Positions 25,085 through 36,300 of a stretch of DNA of 64,000 nt are shown here, one piece after another. The position numbers and the translations under genes were made by a program. Below the pieces are notes generated by a model that did not search any database, was not told the origin of the DNA, and saw only the letters and a list, made by a program, of their open reading frames with translations. Position 1 is the first letter of the stretch; each line of letters begins with the position of its first letter. Source of the DNA: Leuctra nigra (taxonomy: Eukaryota; Arthropoda; Insecta; Plecoptera; Leuctridae); contig OW203771.1 in the NCBI GenBank assembly GCA_934045905.1, positions 19,290,069-19,354,068 of the forward strand. Reading direction: 5' to 3'.

Positions 25085-25535
25085 CTTTTTATATAAACGA
25101 TGCGCCAAGTATATTTTGGTTGACTTGGCCACTTTTTTGATATCACTACTTTTCAGTGCTGAATTTTTAGATTTCTTCTATTTTTTTATAGTTGAATAGA
25201 CTTGGCTAGTATTTTTTACACCGAGTTTTTTTTATGGGGATTATCTGAAGAAAACCGTACAATTTCATGATTTCACAGTCCTACAGCTCGCAAACGGCAT
25301 AATGTATTGTTACCAAATTTGGTAATGTGGTGGGCTCGAAATTAAGATATTTCACAACAATGTGAGATTTCCTAATTTTGAGATCCAGTAGGCCAAAAAT
25401 GTCACTTATTGCTTAGAGTAAAAGTGTTTGGTCTGCTCCTCAGTTTATAAATGCTATTATGGTATGTTGAGTGAGTGTGAGTGTACAGTACGACTTGGCT
25501 GAGTGGAGCGACCGCTCCACTAGATAGATATGTTT
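25085..25535. repeat. Interspersed repeat J, second copy
   Basis: Near-identical to 15,425-15,890, including the GTGGAGCG/CGCTCCAC palindrome. Immediately before it, about 110 bp of AT-rich sequence with aatacatt repeats (24,945-25,055) is absent from unit 1. Confidence 0.7.
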
Positions 25536-26323
25536 ACAATGACAAGTCCATGACATGCGAGACGAAAAAAAGTACATGCATTTGAATTAAAACGTTGAAA
25601 AATCGTTTATACCAGCTAGCGTTTAAATAGCGCGCGTTTGAGTTTAAACAAGAAATAGAAACTTGCAACATCATAGCTCGTTTGGCGCATTTTGTCTTCC
25701 TCTATTATGGGACTGCAACTTTTACAACTCATGACAAATGGGCATAGGTTTATGAAAATTAGTCGATTCTAAAACTGAATAGACTTGCTTAGAAAATATT
25801 CCAAATATTTGATGATGAAACATTCAGGTCAGTACTGATGTCACAAGGGCTTAACAAGTTTTAATACTAACAGATATTTGTAAAAAAAATAGTCTCCAAG
25901 GTAACATCGTTTTTTTAAGTGGAAACAACCTCTAGTTTTTTTTTAAATATGTTAGATACCCATTATCAAATACCTAATTATCCACTGTTCAAGCCTTTGA
26001 TATTATTATATTTATGGGAAAGGGAACGGAATTTACTAAAGGAATAAAATAAAACAATACCTACATAGAAATATCATTCACAGTTTTATTGACAAGCAAA
26101 TTATGTACAGATCAAACGTGAATATTTAATTTTCTGTAAAAGAGTTAAATAAACAATAACATTCATTTAAAGAGATTCAAAATTCCTTAAATTCAAACAC
26201 TTTAGATATAAAAGACGTCAATGGTGCAGTTTAATAAGCAACGCACAATGTCGCGTTTATTTTCCGTGTGCAATAAGAACAAGTGTGTTCGATGACACTA
26301 ATCAATCGTCGTGACGATGATGC

Positions 26324-28624
26324 TCATGATCCTCTTGAATGATCCATATTGCGCCGTCTATCTCCACTACCTCCACTACCTCCATTAGTTCCTTGGCTTC
26401 CTCCACGACCTCCACTACCTCCACTACCTCCACTACCTCCATTAGATCCTTGGCTTCCTCCACGACCTCCACTACCTCCATTAGATCCTTGGCTTCCTCC
26501 ACGACCTCCACTACCTCCACTACCTCCACTACCTCCATTAGATCCTTGGCTTCCTCCACGACCTCCACCATCACCTCCACCACCATTGCCTTGTCCATTT
26601 ACAGACCCTCCACTTGCATGTACTCCGCCACCTCCACCACCTCCACCACCACCATTGCCTTGTCCATTTACAGACCCTCCACTTGCATGTCCTCCGCCAC
26701 CTCCGCCACCTCCACCACCTCCACCACCACCATTGCCTTGTCCATTTACAGACCCTCCACTTGCATGTCCTCCACTTGCATGTCCTCCACCACCTCCGCC
26801 ACCGCCACCTCCACCACCACCATTGCCTTGTCCATTTACAGACCCTCCACTTGCATATCCTCCGCCACCTCCACCACCTCCACCACCTCCACCACCTCCA
26901 CCACCACCATTGGCTTGTACATTTACAAACCCTCCACTTGCATTACCTCCACCCCTTCCACCCCCTCCACCATTGCCGTTTCCATTTCCATACCCATTTC
27001 CATTTCCTTTTCCATTTCCATTTCCATTTCCATTTCCATTTCCATAACCATTTCCATTTCCCTTGCCATAACCATTTCCATTTCCATTTCCATATCCATT
27101 TCCATTTCCATATCCATTTCCATTCACATTTGATCCTCCACCTCCTCCACCACCACCTCCACTCCCAACTCCTCCATTTCCGAAACTATTTCCACCTCCT
27201 GCTCCACTTCCACTCCCCCCACCCCCTCCACCGCCACCACGGCCATTAGCACATTTTCCACCAATTACTACATTTCCATTGATGTCAACATTTGAACTGG
27301 ACCCATTATATTCTGTCTCACCATCACCCATGTAGTCCTCATGGGGATGATCATTATTATGTTGCTCACTATAGGTGTCATTCTTAATACCTTGCTGTTG
27401 AGCATTTGGCATTGTATTAGGAGTTGAAGTGTAGGACGGATCATCAACAATCGGGTCCTCAGTATCTGTTATTGTTGTGTTTTCATTTGGAGAAATTCCC
27501 GTCGCTGTTGGCAGACTAAATCCATCCTTGACGGAAAAGGAAACTGAAAAATACGAAGATCGTTAATTTATAGTGAGTTATGTTATCAACAATCTAGGTA
27601 TAAGATGACAGTTTATTTTCGTCCATTGCAAATAGTGCATTGATTGATAGATACTTTTGTTTCAAAGTGTATATTGGTTGGGGATATTACATAATTGAGC
27701 AGAACGTTTTGAGAGAGATTCAAAGAATTAGAGCAATATACTAAAACCCCACAAAATATAATTTGATGGCAATGCATTTCTTCTCAAAGGAATATTATGG
27801 AAAAATAAAGATTAATTAAATAAGGGTTTGTTGAACTACTGTTATAAATAAATTTTACACTTTTACCGTAATTTGTAATGTTTAAAATGTAAAAATTCCT
27901 TTTAGGATTCAAATATTTTTGAATTATTTTTGAATTAAGAATTATCGGGTTTGTGATACCGAAATAAAAATATCTCATAAAAAAGTCAAAGTAAATACGT
28001 CTCATCTTTATAGTCCCCGAAACGCGCGTGCGTACAGTGACACCTTGGCTCGCTCTTGCCACACAGAGGGACCGGCTAGAACCGACTCAAATTTTTGCAC
28101 CCACACGAATGTCATATCAACGGTAACATTAATTGTTGAAATCCTCTCATAGTTTGAATGGTGAAAATGAACAGTTTAACCGATTTACTTCAAATCACTT
28201 ATAGTCATTGGACCCTACATTTTATAACATTTTACAATTCTGCTAAATTTTCAAGTTAAATTAAATTTAAAAAATATCATATAATTAGTCGAAAATGAAA
28301 ACATTTAAATCAATTAAAATTTTGCAGAGTGATCAAGATGAACCATCTCATATTTTCTGATTTCTATTTTAAGAGTATTAAATAGCATTTTGAATAGAAA
28401 TTAGCGAAAAAAACAAAATGTAATTATCCCAGAAAGCAATGGAAAGTTGCAAAGAAAATCAGAAATAATGTAGGTCTATCGTGTTCGGTTGGAGATGTTA
28501 TGCTCGCTCATCAACGCGTTTCACTGAGCATTTCCTATTAGAAGATGAGAATAATAAAAATCAACAAAATCAAAATGTAACCATGAAATAGCTTACCTAA
28601 TACAAGAACCACCAGGCCGATCAT
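26324..28624 (-). CDS. Secreted Gly-rich repeat protein 3 (two coding exons)
   Basis: Third paralogue. Coding exon 1 is 28,597-28,624 (28 nt), the phase-1 intron is 27,544-28,596 and exon 2 is 26,324-27,543; the product is 415 residues. The signal peptide is identical to those of genes 1 and 2. The repeat region (GYGKGN units, poly-Gly plus HASGGSVNGQGN modules, RGGSQGSNGGSGG end) closely follows gene 2, with a different number of units. It carries the same frameshifted end as gene 2 (NMDHSRGS). Its intron, exon 1 and core promoter are instead gene-1-like, so it is a mosaic. Function is unknown, as for its paralogues. Confidence 0.85.
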
Positions 28625-28665
28625 CGTTGAGCAGTAGACTGTAACTTCTGAAGTTGTGTCTCTGC

Positions 28666-28672
28666 TTTTATA
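28666..28672 (-). promoter_or_regulatory. TATA box of Gly-rich gene 3
   Basis: Minus-strand TATAAAA, same spacing as in genes 1 and 2. Confidence 0.75.
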
Positions 28673-28778
28673 CGATTTCCCGTACTGTTATTTTGTCTTA
28701 TCTTACTGGGTCCTTCGAACATATGTGTCACTGTTATAGCTAATTACTCAAAACACGAGGCATTGGGTATTAGTAGTA

Positions 28779-28839
28779 TGAGTCATGTAGGTAATAAGCT
28801 ATAATCACACTTGTATGAGTCATGATTAGTATGAGTCAT
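28779..28839. promoter_or_regulatory. Three TGAGTCAT motifs upstream of gene 3
   Basis: Copies at 28,779-28,786, 28,816-28,823 and 28,832-28,839. Confidence 0.5.
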
Positions 28840-29013
28840 GTACCTATTGGTAATTAACTCATGAAAGCTTGCCATGGGAGAAAATGACTAATAACATAAG
28901 TAATAATTAGTCATAAATCTTGGTTATAATATAAAGCTTCGCAAGTATAGTGCAATAACATTAAATAGGCGAAATTTAGAAACATTTTACTTTCCATTAA
29001 CTCCATTAAAATG

Positions 29014-29584
29014 ATATGAAGGGATGTGTGTTGTGAATAATATCCGACGAACCGGGGCTGTAACCCGGGACCTCTCACTTGCCGGGCGAGAGCTCTACCA
29101 ACTGAGCTACCCGATCGGACGGACGGACATTAGACACAACACACTGATGAGGGTTAGAGATCTCCGAGGAGAATGGAATGAAAGTAGAGAATGCTTCTAC
29201 GAACTGTCATACCACCGGTGACGATGCTGTCACCATCACCATGTCTCTTTGCACTTGCGTGCGCAACCCTCTTTTACTCGACTGAACGAGTTGCTTTTTA
29301 GCTCGAATGATGAGAATGTAGGTTTCTTTTCCAAAGAACACACATCATTCGAACACACATTCTTTCCTACCCTTCATTCCATTCTCCTCGGAGATCTCTA
29401 ACCCTCATCAGTGTGTTGTGTCTAATGTCCGTCCGTCCGATCGGGTAGCTCAGTTGGTAGAGCTCTCGCCCGGCAAGTGAGAGGTCCCGGGTTCGAGCCC
29501 CGGTTCGGTCGGATATTTTTCACAACACACATCCCTTCATATCATCCTGATTCCATGGAAGTTTTCCAAAGAAACCTACATTCT
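29014..29584. mobile_element. Inverted dimer of a tRNA-derived SINE (family S1) with 13-bp TSD
   Basis: A 571-bp insertion flanked by ctccattaaaatg at 29,001-29,013 and 29,585-29,597. The two halves are near-perfect inverted repeats of about 170 bp (29,014 onward against about 29,379-29,546) around a spacer. Each half contains a tRNA-like head and the tail tgtgttgtgaaaaatatcc; only the right half has the full 3' end (cctacattct). The TSD length fits LINE-mediated insertion. Confidence 0.8.
29439..29511 (+). ncRNA. tRNA-Ala(GGC)-like head of SINE
   Basis: Folds as a complete cloverleaf: acceptor GATCGGG/TTCGGTC, D arm GCTC/GAGC, anticodon stem CTCGC/GTGAG with loop CCGGCAA, T arm CCGGG-TTCGAGC-CCCGG. 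The anticodon reads GGC (Ala), but position 33 is C in place of the universal U. It sits inside a SINE dimer, so it is most likely the Pol III promoter of the SINE and not a working tRNA. Confidence 0.65.
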
Positions 29585-29790
29585 CTCCATTAAAATGGTT
29601 CATCTGTTACTAGTCCATGGACAATACCTCTGAGTATTGTCAATTTTCCATTGGATAAAAAACCTCTCCATCTGTCCTGATAAAACTAAGACCCTATCGC
29701 GACTACCAATCTTACACAGACGTAGCATAAGTTGCCTAAAATATAGATATTTGTATACAGAGGGGTGATTTGCAAGATTGGTTTTTACGT

Positions 29791-31363
29791 CATATAATAA
29801 ACCAATTGTCAGTTAAATTTTATATTTTTATAAAATAATAGTAGTAAATAATAAATATTGAATATTCTCAAATATTAATCTTTAATGAGGTCACTCCTGA
29901 TTTGTAAATTGGGAACCCAAGATTTTAATAAATAGGTTTAACGCAAATAAATAAATTTAAGTATCCGAGTACATTGGCGCTAGGCTTGTTCAGATCCGTT
30001 AATGAATGGAATTTTTAAACATTTTAGACCGAATTATCTTTAATAAAAGCACCCTTTTGAAATTACAGATTGACACCATCACGGTATCGTTTCATAAGTA
30101 AAACTTATTCGTAGCTGTTGGAAAATTAAAAAAAAAATCACATGAAAGAAGTTACAGACATTTTTCGAATTTCATCTAAATCATTTATTACGACGCCATT
30201 TTGATAACTAAATATTTATATTTTGACTTAGACAATGTGCAATAGATGCCAGGTCTAAATTTGGGCTTTGTACCATTCGTAATTCTCCAGTAATTAAATC
30301 CCCATAAAAACACTTCGTGTAAAAATAACAGCCAAGTCTCTTCAACTAAAAAAAAATTTGAAATCTAAAAATTCTGCACTGAAAAGTAGTGATATCAAAA
30401 AATGAGCCTAGTCAAAACTTTATTTGAAAATCAAAAAATACTTGGCGCATCGTGTATATAAATAGCTTTTTTTTAATACATCAAATATCCTATAATCCTA
30501 TAATGCCCTAAAAAAACGATGCGCCAAGTATTTTTTAGTTTATTCTTACAACTTGTGACAATCGAATGAACAATTACTAATTCCTTTAAAAAAATCACCC
30601 TTTACAATTTGGTTATTGTCAGGAAGAAAAGCAAAGGTTTCATTCCAATCGGTCAACCTAGTTCCGAGATATGGCAACACTTCGGTTTTAAAAATGGCTG
30701 CTGAACTTTCTGCAGTGCCACATAGAATTTATAACTATAAATGATGTGTATAATTTTAAGCTTTCTGAATATGTATTCATTGTATAGAGAGGGGATAATA
30801 ACAATTTTTTAATATGAATGACGTCATTTCCGGTCTCATAATAGAAAAATTCTAGTTTGACTGTTTTTATGTCTTAGATGGCCTTCCGAATCGTTTGCCA
30901 CTAGTTTCGGACTGATCAGTCTACTAGTTTTCGAGATATGATGTCACTTCCGGTTTCAAAATGGCGGTTTCCGTTTGGTTTTATAATAAGTAAGTTGAGA
31001 TATCAAAAGAACATGCGTTACATAAATATCAAAATAATCCGATCAACTTTTGTTGGCGAAATGCCAATGGACGTACAAATTGCATGACGTCATTTCCGGT
31101 TTCGTTTACATAATTTTTAGTCTTTTGCTAATGTTAATCCATAAAGTTGACCGTCTGAATCGTTTGGCGCTATTTTCGTTCCAATCAGCTCAGCCGTTGT
31201 CGAGATATGATGTCACTTACGGTTTCAAAATGGCGGCACGAAAAAATTCAAGGGGGGAAGGGCAAATCAGACGCCAAAAGTGCACACGTGGTAAACATTT
31301 GAGATCAATCGGTTCAGCCGTTTAGGCTGTGGCCTGTTTACCGGATTCTAGCTCCAGCCTAAG

Positions 31364-31407
<44 letters not shown>

Positions 31408-31680
31408 TGAAAACCGCCCTAAAACACTGTTTTCACGGCCCTCTAGCTCGCAAAGGGCGTAACCTATTGTTGCCAAATTTGTTATATGTTGTAGGGTGGG
31501 CCATAGCTCGAAATTGAGATATTTCGCAACAATGTGAGATTTCCCAATTTTAAGATCCAGTAAGCCGAAAATGCCACTTTGATGCTTACAGTAAAAGTGG
31601 GTTCCTCCAGCCTTTTTAAATGCGAGTGTGCGCGCCGTACGACTTGGCTGGCGTGGAGCGACCGCTCCACTAGATAAATA
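29791..31680. repeat. Patchwork of degenerate repeats, no gene
   Basis: Holds repeat J pieces (30,290-30,475 reversed; 31,420-31,680 direct). It also has an inverted pair around cgatgcgccaagtattttt (about 30,434-30,456 and 30,515-30,540). A degenerate direct repeat of about 260-270 bp runs from about 30,650 to 31,330; its units contain cgagatatgatgtcacttccggttt and aaaatggcgg. A (TTA)n microsatellite lies at 31,364-31,407. No frame looks protein-coding. Confidence 0.6.
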
Positions 31681-33378
31681 GTTTTGGCGGCCATCTTGAA
31701 TAACTTCGCCATATTTGATTTCTCAAAATGACACCAACATTTTTTTCAATGTCAGGTTGTGTACTACACGAATCAGCTAGCTGTAAAATTGCTTTCGACT
31801 CTTAAAAAACACGGATTTATATAAGGGACCAGACTTTAATACAAACTTTACTTTATTTCTAGCTTAATGTCGATACCTATTCCTTCTTGCTCACGAAAAT
31901 TATTTACCGAAAAGTGCTGGTAATAATTGTTTTGAACTTGACAATAGTTTCATATTGATTAGGTTTTCAGTCAGTGCTGCGATTGCTGTAGGAAATAATT
32001 TGTTTTCAAAAAGCGTTTATTTTATTTTAAGTGATACTGGGAATAGTTTTGTTTTTCATATTTATTTATTTTCAGTACAACACAAAAAATACAATCTCTA
32101 AAACAAAATGCCACAAAGCAATTGTACACATGCAACCACAATGTATCAGAAAGAGACAAAAGTACATAGAAACAATAAACCAACGGTACAATTAAATTCA
32201 AGTGCATTTAAGTGATTCAGTGTTATTAGCTCTCCAAAGTATGCACTGCATTTTAGAAGTCACATTTTAAATAATTTTTAATATAATGGACATTTTTATT
32301 ATAATGTTCATAGGTTTATTTATTAACACTAATACATTTTCATGTATTAAACAGATGGGGTATTATTTTTGTTGTGTGATGAATAGTTTACAAGGAACGA
32401 ATTTACAAAGTTTGGTAGATTGTAGCTGTCTACGAAACACGATTTGACGTCACACGCCGAGTCGGGCCGTATAGTTTTGATCAATGAAAACGCCAGACGG
32501 TTTCAAAACGCTTTTTTCAGGACTTGGGCTCCAGAGCCAGTTCTATGCATCCCGTAACACTGGGAACACGGCGTGTGGCGTACAGCTTGTTTTTGCAGAG
32601 GAGTGAAATGTTGAAAACTAATAAATTAATTACCTATGGGAAATATATGAATTAAAAAATATAATAAAATTTCACATTGCTCTTTGAGGCTATTCTGTAT
32701 ACAAACAAAATATAATCTCAACATTCACCAATTCCCCATTGACCAGGAATAATTATCTGATGAAATTATTATGTTATGTATTGTAATGTAATTTTAATAA
32801 ACAAGACATAGGTTTGAAATTTATAACAACACAAATTAATGTGATTTCCAATCATATGTATACAAAGTTGATCTGATGAATGTTGTTTATGCAAATATAT
32901 TTTAATAACTTACATTTGAATTTTCTGGACACTAAGGCAGAGCATACATTTTATTTTCTTTAATTATTCGTTATCATGGGACCGTTCAAGCAGACTGTTG
33001 AAATTAATTTGTACCTAACTCTTCAATCGCACATTCCGCTATGCCGCTAGCATGAAAGTGTCGTCAGAAGTTATTATTTCGAAGAAGTATAATAATAATT
33101 AACATTAATATATTACAAAATATCCCTTGGGGCACTCCAGTACATATCACTGAAAAAAAACAATACCCACTTGATACTTAATATTTAAATAATGTTCACA
33201 CACAATTACACACTAAACTGATTTTTCAAAAATCAAGTAGTTACTTCTCGCTGACGCTAACACTTTATAGAATGAAATACAATATGTATTATACACACAG
33301 CAACGTTTAACAAAAGTTATGTAAATTAAAACTCTTCTATCCATTTTCTTTCTACCCTTGGTCACCTTACTTTAATCT
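31681..33378. other. Intergenic sequence, no gene seen
   Basis: AT-rich, with a GC-richer patch at 32,435-32,590 (gtcacacgccgagtcggg...). I find no coding frame or recognisable element. The last few hundred bases are the 3' flank of the gene at 33,379. Confidence 0.5.
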
Positions 33379-36300
33379 TCAACCTTGAAATCCTCCATAT
33401 CCCCCCTGCATTCCAACATATCCACCCTGCATTCCAACAGCCGGACTTCCAACATATCCACTCGGTCTTCCAGCAACCGGACTTCCAACATATCCACTCT
33501 GCATTCCAACAACCGGATTTCCAACATATCCACTCTGCATTCCAACAACCGGATTTCCAACATATCCACTCTGCATTCCAACAACCGGATTTCCAACATA
33601 TCCACTCTGCATTCCAACAACCGGACTTCCAACATATCCACCCTGCATTCCAATAATCGGACTTCCAACATATCCACCCTGCATTCCAACAACCGGACCT
33701 CCAACATATCCACTTGGTCTTCCAACAACCGGATTTCCAACATATCCACTTTGCATTCCAACAACCGGACCTCCAACATAAACACTCGGTCTTGCAACAA
33801 CCGGACTTACAGCAACCGGACTACCAACATACCCTGAATAACCACCGTAACCGCCTCCGTAGACAGGTGAAGTAGGCGCGTTCCAGCCTGAACCCACGTA
33901 TCCTCCAGTGGGACCTGGCCGGTTGAATCCTGGATTATATATGCCTCCAATAGGTGCAATGACAGGATAACCGGGTGACATCCCAACATTGCTCCCGTAA
34001 TACCCGTGTGTGCTACCAACATTGCCCACACCACCCTGAGAAGCCCCTTGATTAACATTCGTCGATCCAACCTGCCCTTTGTAACTGTTCGCATAAGCGA
34101 CGAGAAAGCTACCTGAATTAGCAATTATAGTCCCGCCAGTGGAGCCTCCACTACTTCCACTTCCGGTAGGGGCTGCAGCTCCTCCACTACTGCTACTTGA
34201 AGAATTTCCGACTGTGCCTCCACTGCTTCCACTTCCTGCAGTTGCTGCAGATCCACCATTACTTCCACTTCCGGTAGTTGCTGCAGCTCCTACACTACTG
34301 CTATTTGAAGAACTACCGGCGGTGCCTCCACTACTTCCACTTCCGGTAGTTGCTGCAGATCCTACACTACTGCTATTTGAAGAACTACCGGCGGTGCCTC
34401 CACTACTTCCACTTCTGGTAGTTGCTGCAGATCCTCCACTACTGCTATTTGAAGAACTACCGGCTGTACTTCCACTGCTTCCACTTCCGGTAGTTGCTGC
34501 AGATCCTCCACTACCGGTACTCGAATGACTACCCATTGTGCCTCCTGAACCACTAACACCAGAAGAACTAAAAGATCCTCCACTACCGGTACTTGAATGA
34601 CTGCCATGTGTGCCTCCTGAACCACTAACACCAGAAGAACTAAAAGATCCTCCACTACCGGTACTTGAATGACTGCCATGTGTGCCTCCTGAACCACTAG
34701 CACCAGAAGAACTAAAAGATCCTCCACTACCGGTACTTGAATGACTGCCATGTGTGCCTCCTGAACCACTAACACCTGTAGAACTAGAAGAGCCTCCAGT
34801 ACTGTTACTTGAAGAACTACCGGCTGTGCCTCCACTACTTCCACTTCCGGTAGTTGATGTAGACCCTCCAGTACTGTTACTCGAAGAACTACCGGCTGTA
34901 CCTCCACCACTTCCACTTCCGGTAGTTGATGCAGATCCTACACTACTGCTATTTGATGAACTCCCGGCTGTGCCTCCACTACTTCCACTTCCGGTGGTTG
35001 CTGCAGACCCTCCACTACTTCCACTTCCGGTAGTTGCTACAGATCCTACACTACTGCTACTTGAAGAACTTCCGGCAGTGCCTCCACTACTTCCACTTCC
35101 TGCCGGTGCCACAAATCCTCCACTAATGCTACTTGAAGAACTACCCACAGAACCTATTTGATTCGGAATTGGATAACCAGGCAAAGTATACACACTTCCT
35201 TGGTAGCTACCTTGATATGCATTTGTATTACTAGGCGAACTATACATACTACCCTGGTAGCTTCCTTGGTATGCATTTGTGTTACTAGGCGAACTATACA
35301 TACTTGCTTGATTGGCATAAGATAATCTAGGCGAATTATACAAACTACCATGGTAGACTCCTTGATTGCCATATGTAAAACTAGGCGAGATATACATATT
35401 ACTAGGAGCGACTTGTGGCGTGGCATATATCGGACCAGGGGGATTGTACACAGTACTCTGAACGGTTCTTGGTACGGCATTTGTAAAACCTGGGGAACTG
35501 TACACATTGTTCGGAACGACTTGTGGCGTGGCATATATCGGACCAGGGGGATTGTACACAGTACTCTGAACGGTTCTTGGTACGGCATTTGTAAAACCTG
35601 GGGAACTGTACACATTGTTCGGAACGACTTGTGGCGTGGCATATATCGGACCAGGGGAATTGTACACAGTACTCTGAACGGTTCTTGGTATGGCATTTGT
35701 AAAACCTGGGGAACTGTACACATTATTCGGAACGACTTGTGGCATGGCATATATAGGACCAGGGGAATTGTACACAGTACTCTGAACGGGTCTTGGTATG
35801 GCATTTGTAAGACCACCCATGTTATACATACTACCTTGATAGCCTCCTTGCATGCCATTTGTAAGACCACCCATGTTATACATACTACCTTGATAGCCTC
35901 CTTGAATGCCATTTGTAAAACCACCTTGTTGATAGGGAATACCAAATCCGAAAGCACGTTTTTGTCGTGACAATGGATGAGGTTTTACAGGTGTACTAGC
36001 TGCAAGCTTCCTTGGCTTCTGTTTGTCTTCAGGTTTGGTTTCCGGCTTTGGAGAGTTTGCTTCAGGCTTATCTGGTTTGATGAAATCCCATGATGGGTTG
36101 CTTGTGACGTCATCCAAAGGATTTAGAACTGATTGCGGAGAAAATTCATCTTCTTGGAGATTTGGAAATGGTTCTTTACCGTTGACATTTTCGGTGAGAG
36201 TCCCAGCTGAAAGTATTGGAGCTAAAAATGAAAGAGTTACTAACAAATTTGAGTAAGTTTGTTTAATTTGAACCAAATTTTTAGAAAAATACAATAGTAT

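Larger units (their letters stand above)
8280..29790. repeat. Three direct segmental duplicates, each with one Gly-rich secreted-protein gene
   Basis: Unit 1 is about 8,280-15,400, unit 2 about 15,880-24,950 and unit 3 about 25,540-29,790. They are in direct orientation and share 3' flank, gene, intron, promoter and distal flank. A palindrome-containing repeat (15.4-15.9 and 25.1-25.5 kb) separates them. Units 1 and 2 carry a Helitron-like copy and a LINE remnant that unit 3 lacks. Unit 2 alone has a second Helitron-like copy, an intact-RT LINE and a solo LTR. Unit 3 alone has an inverted SINE dimer. The copies are similar enough for the insertion boundaries to be read directly. Confidence 0.9.

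Noticed and set aside
29439..29511. Functional tRNA-Ala gene
   Set aside because: Position 33 is C in place of U, the sequence lies within an inverted SINE dimer with TSDs, and its tail continues into the SINE body.
33372..35970. Additional frames across the repeat exon of the 33,379 gene, on both strands
   Set aside because: Shadows of regular 36-bp and longer coding repeats; none joins to the signal exon in frame.
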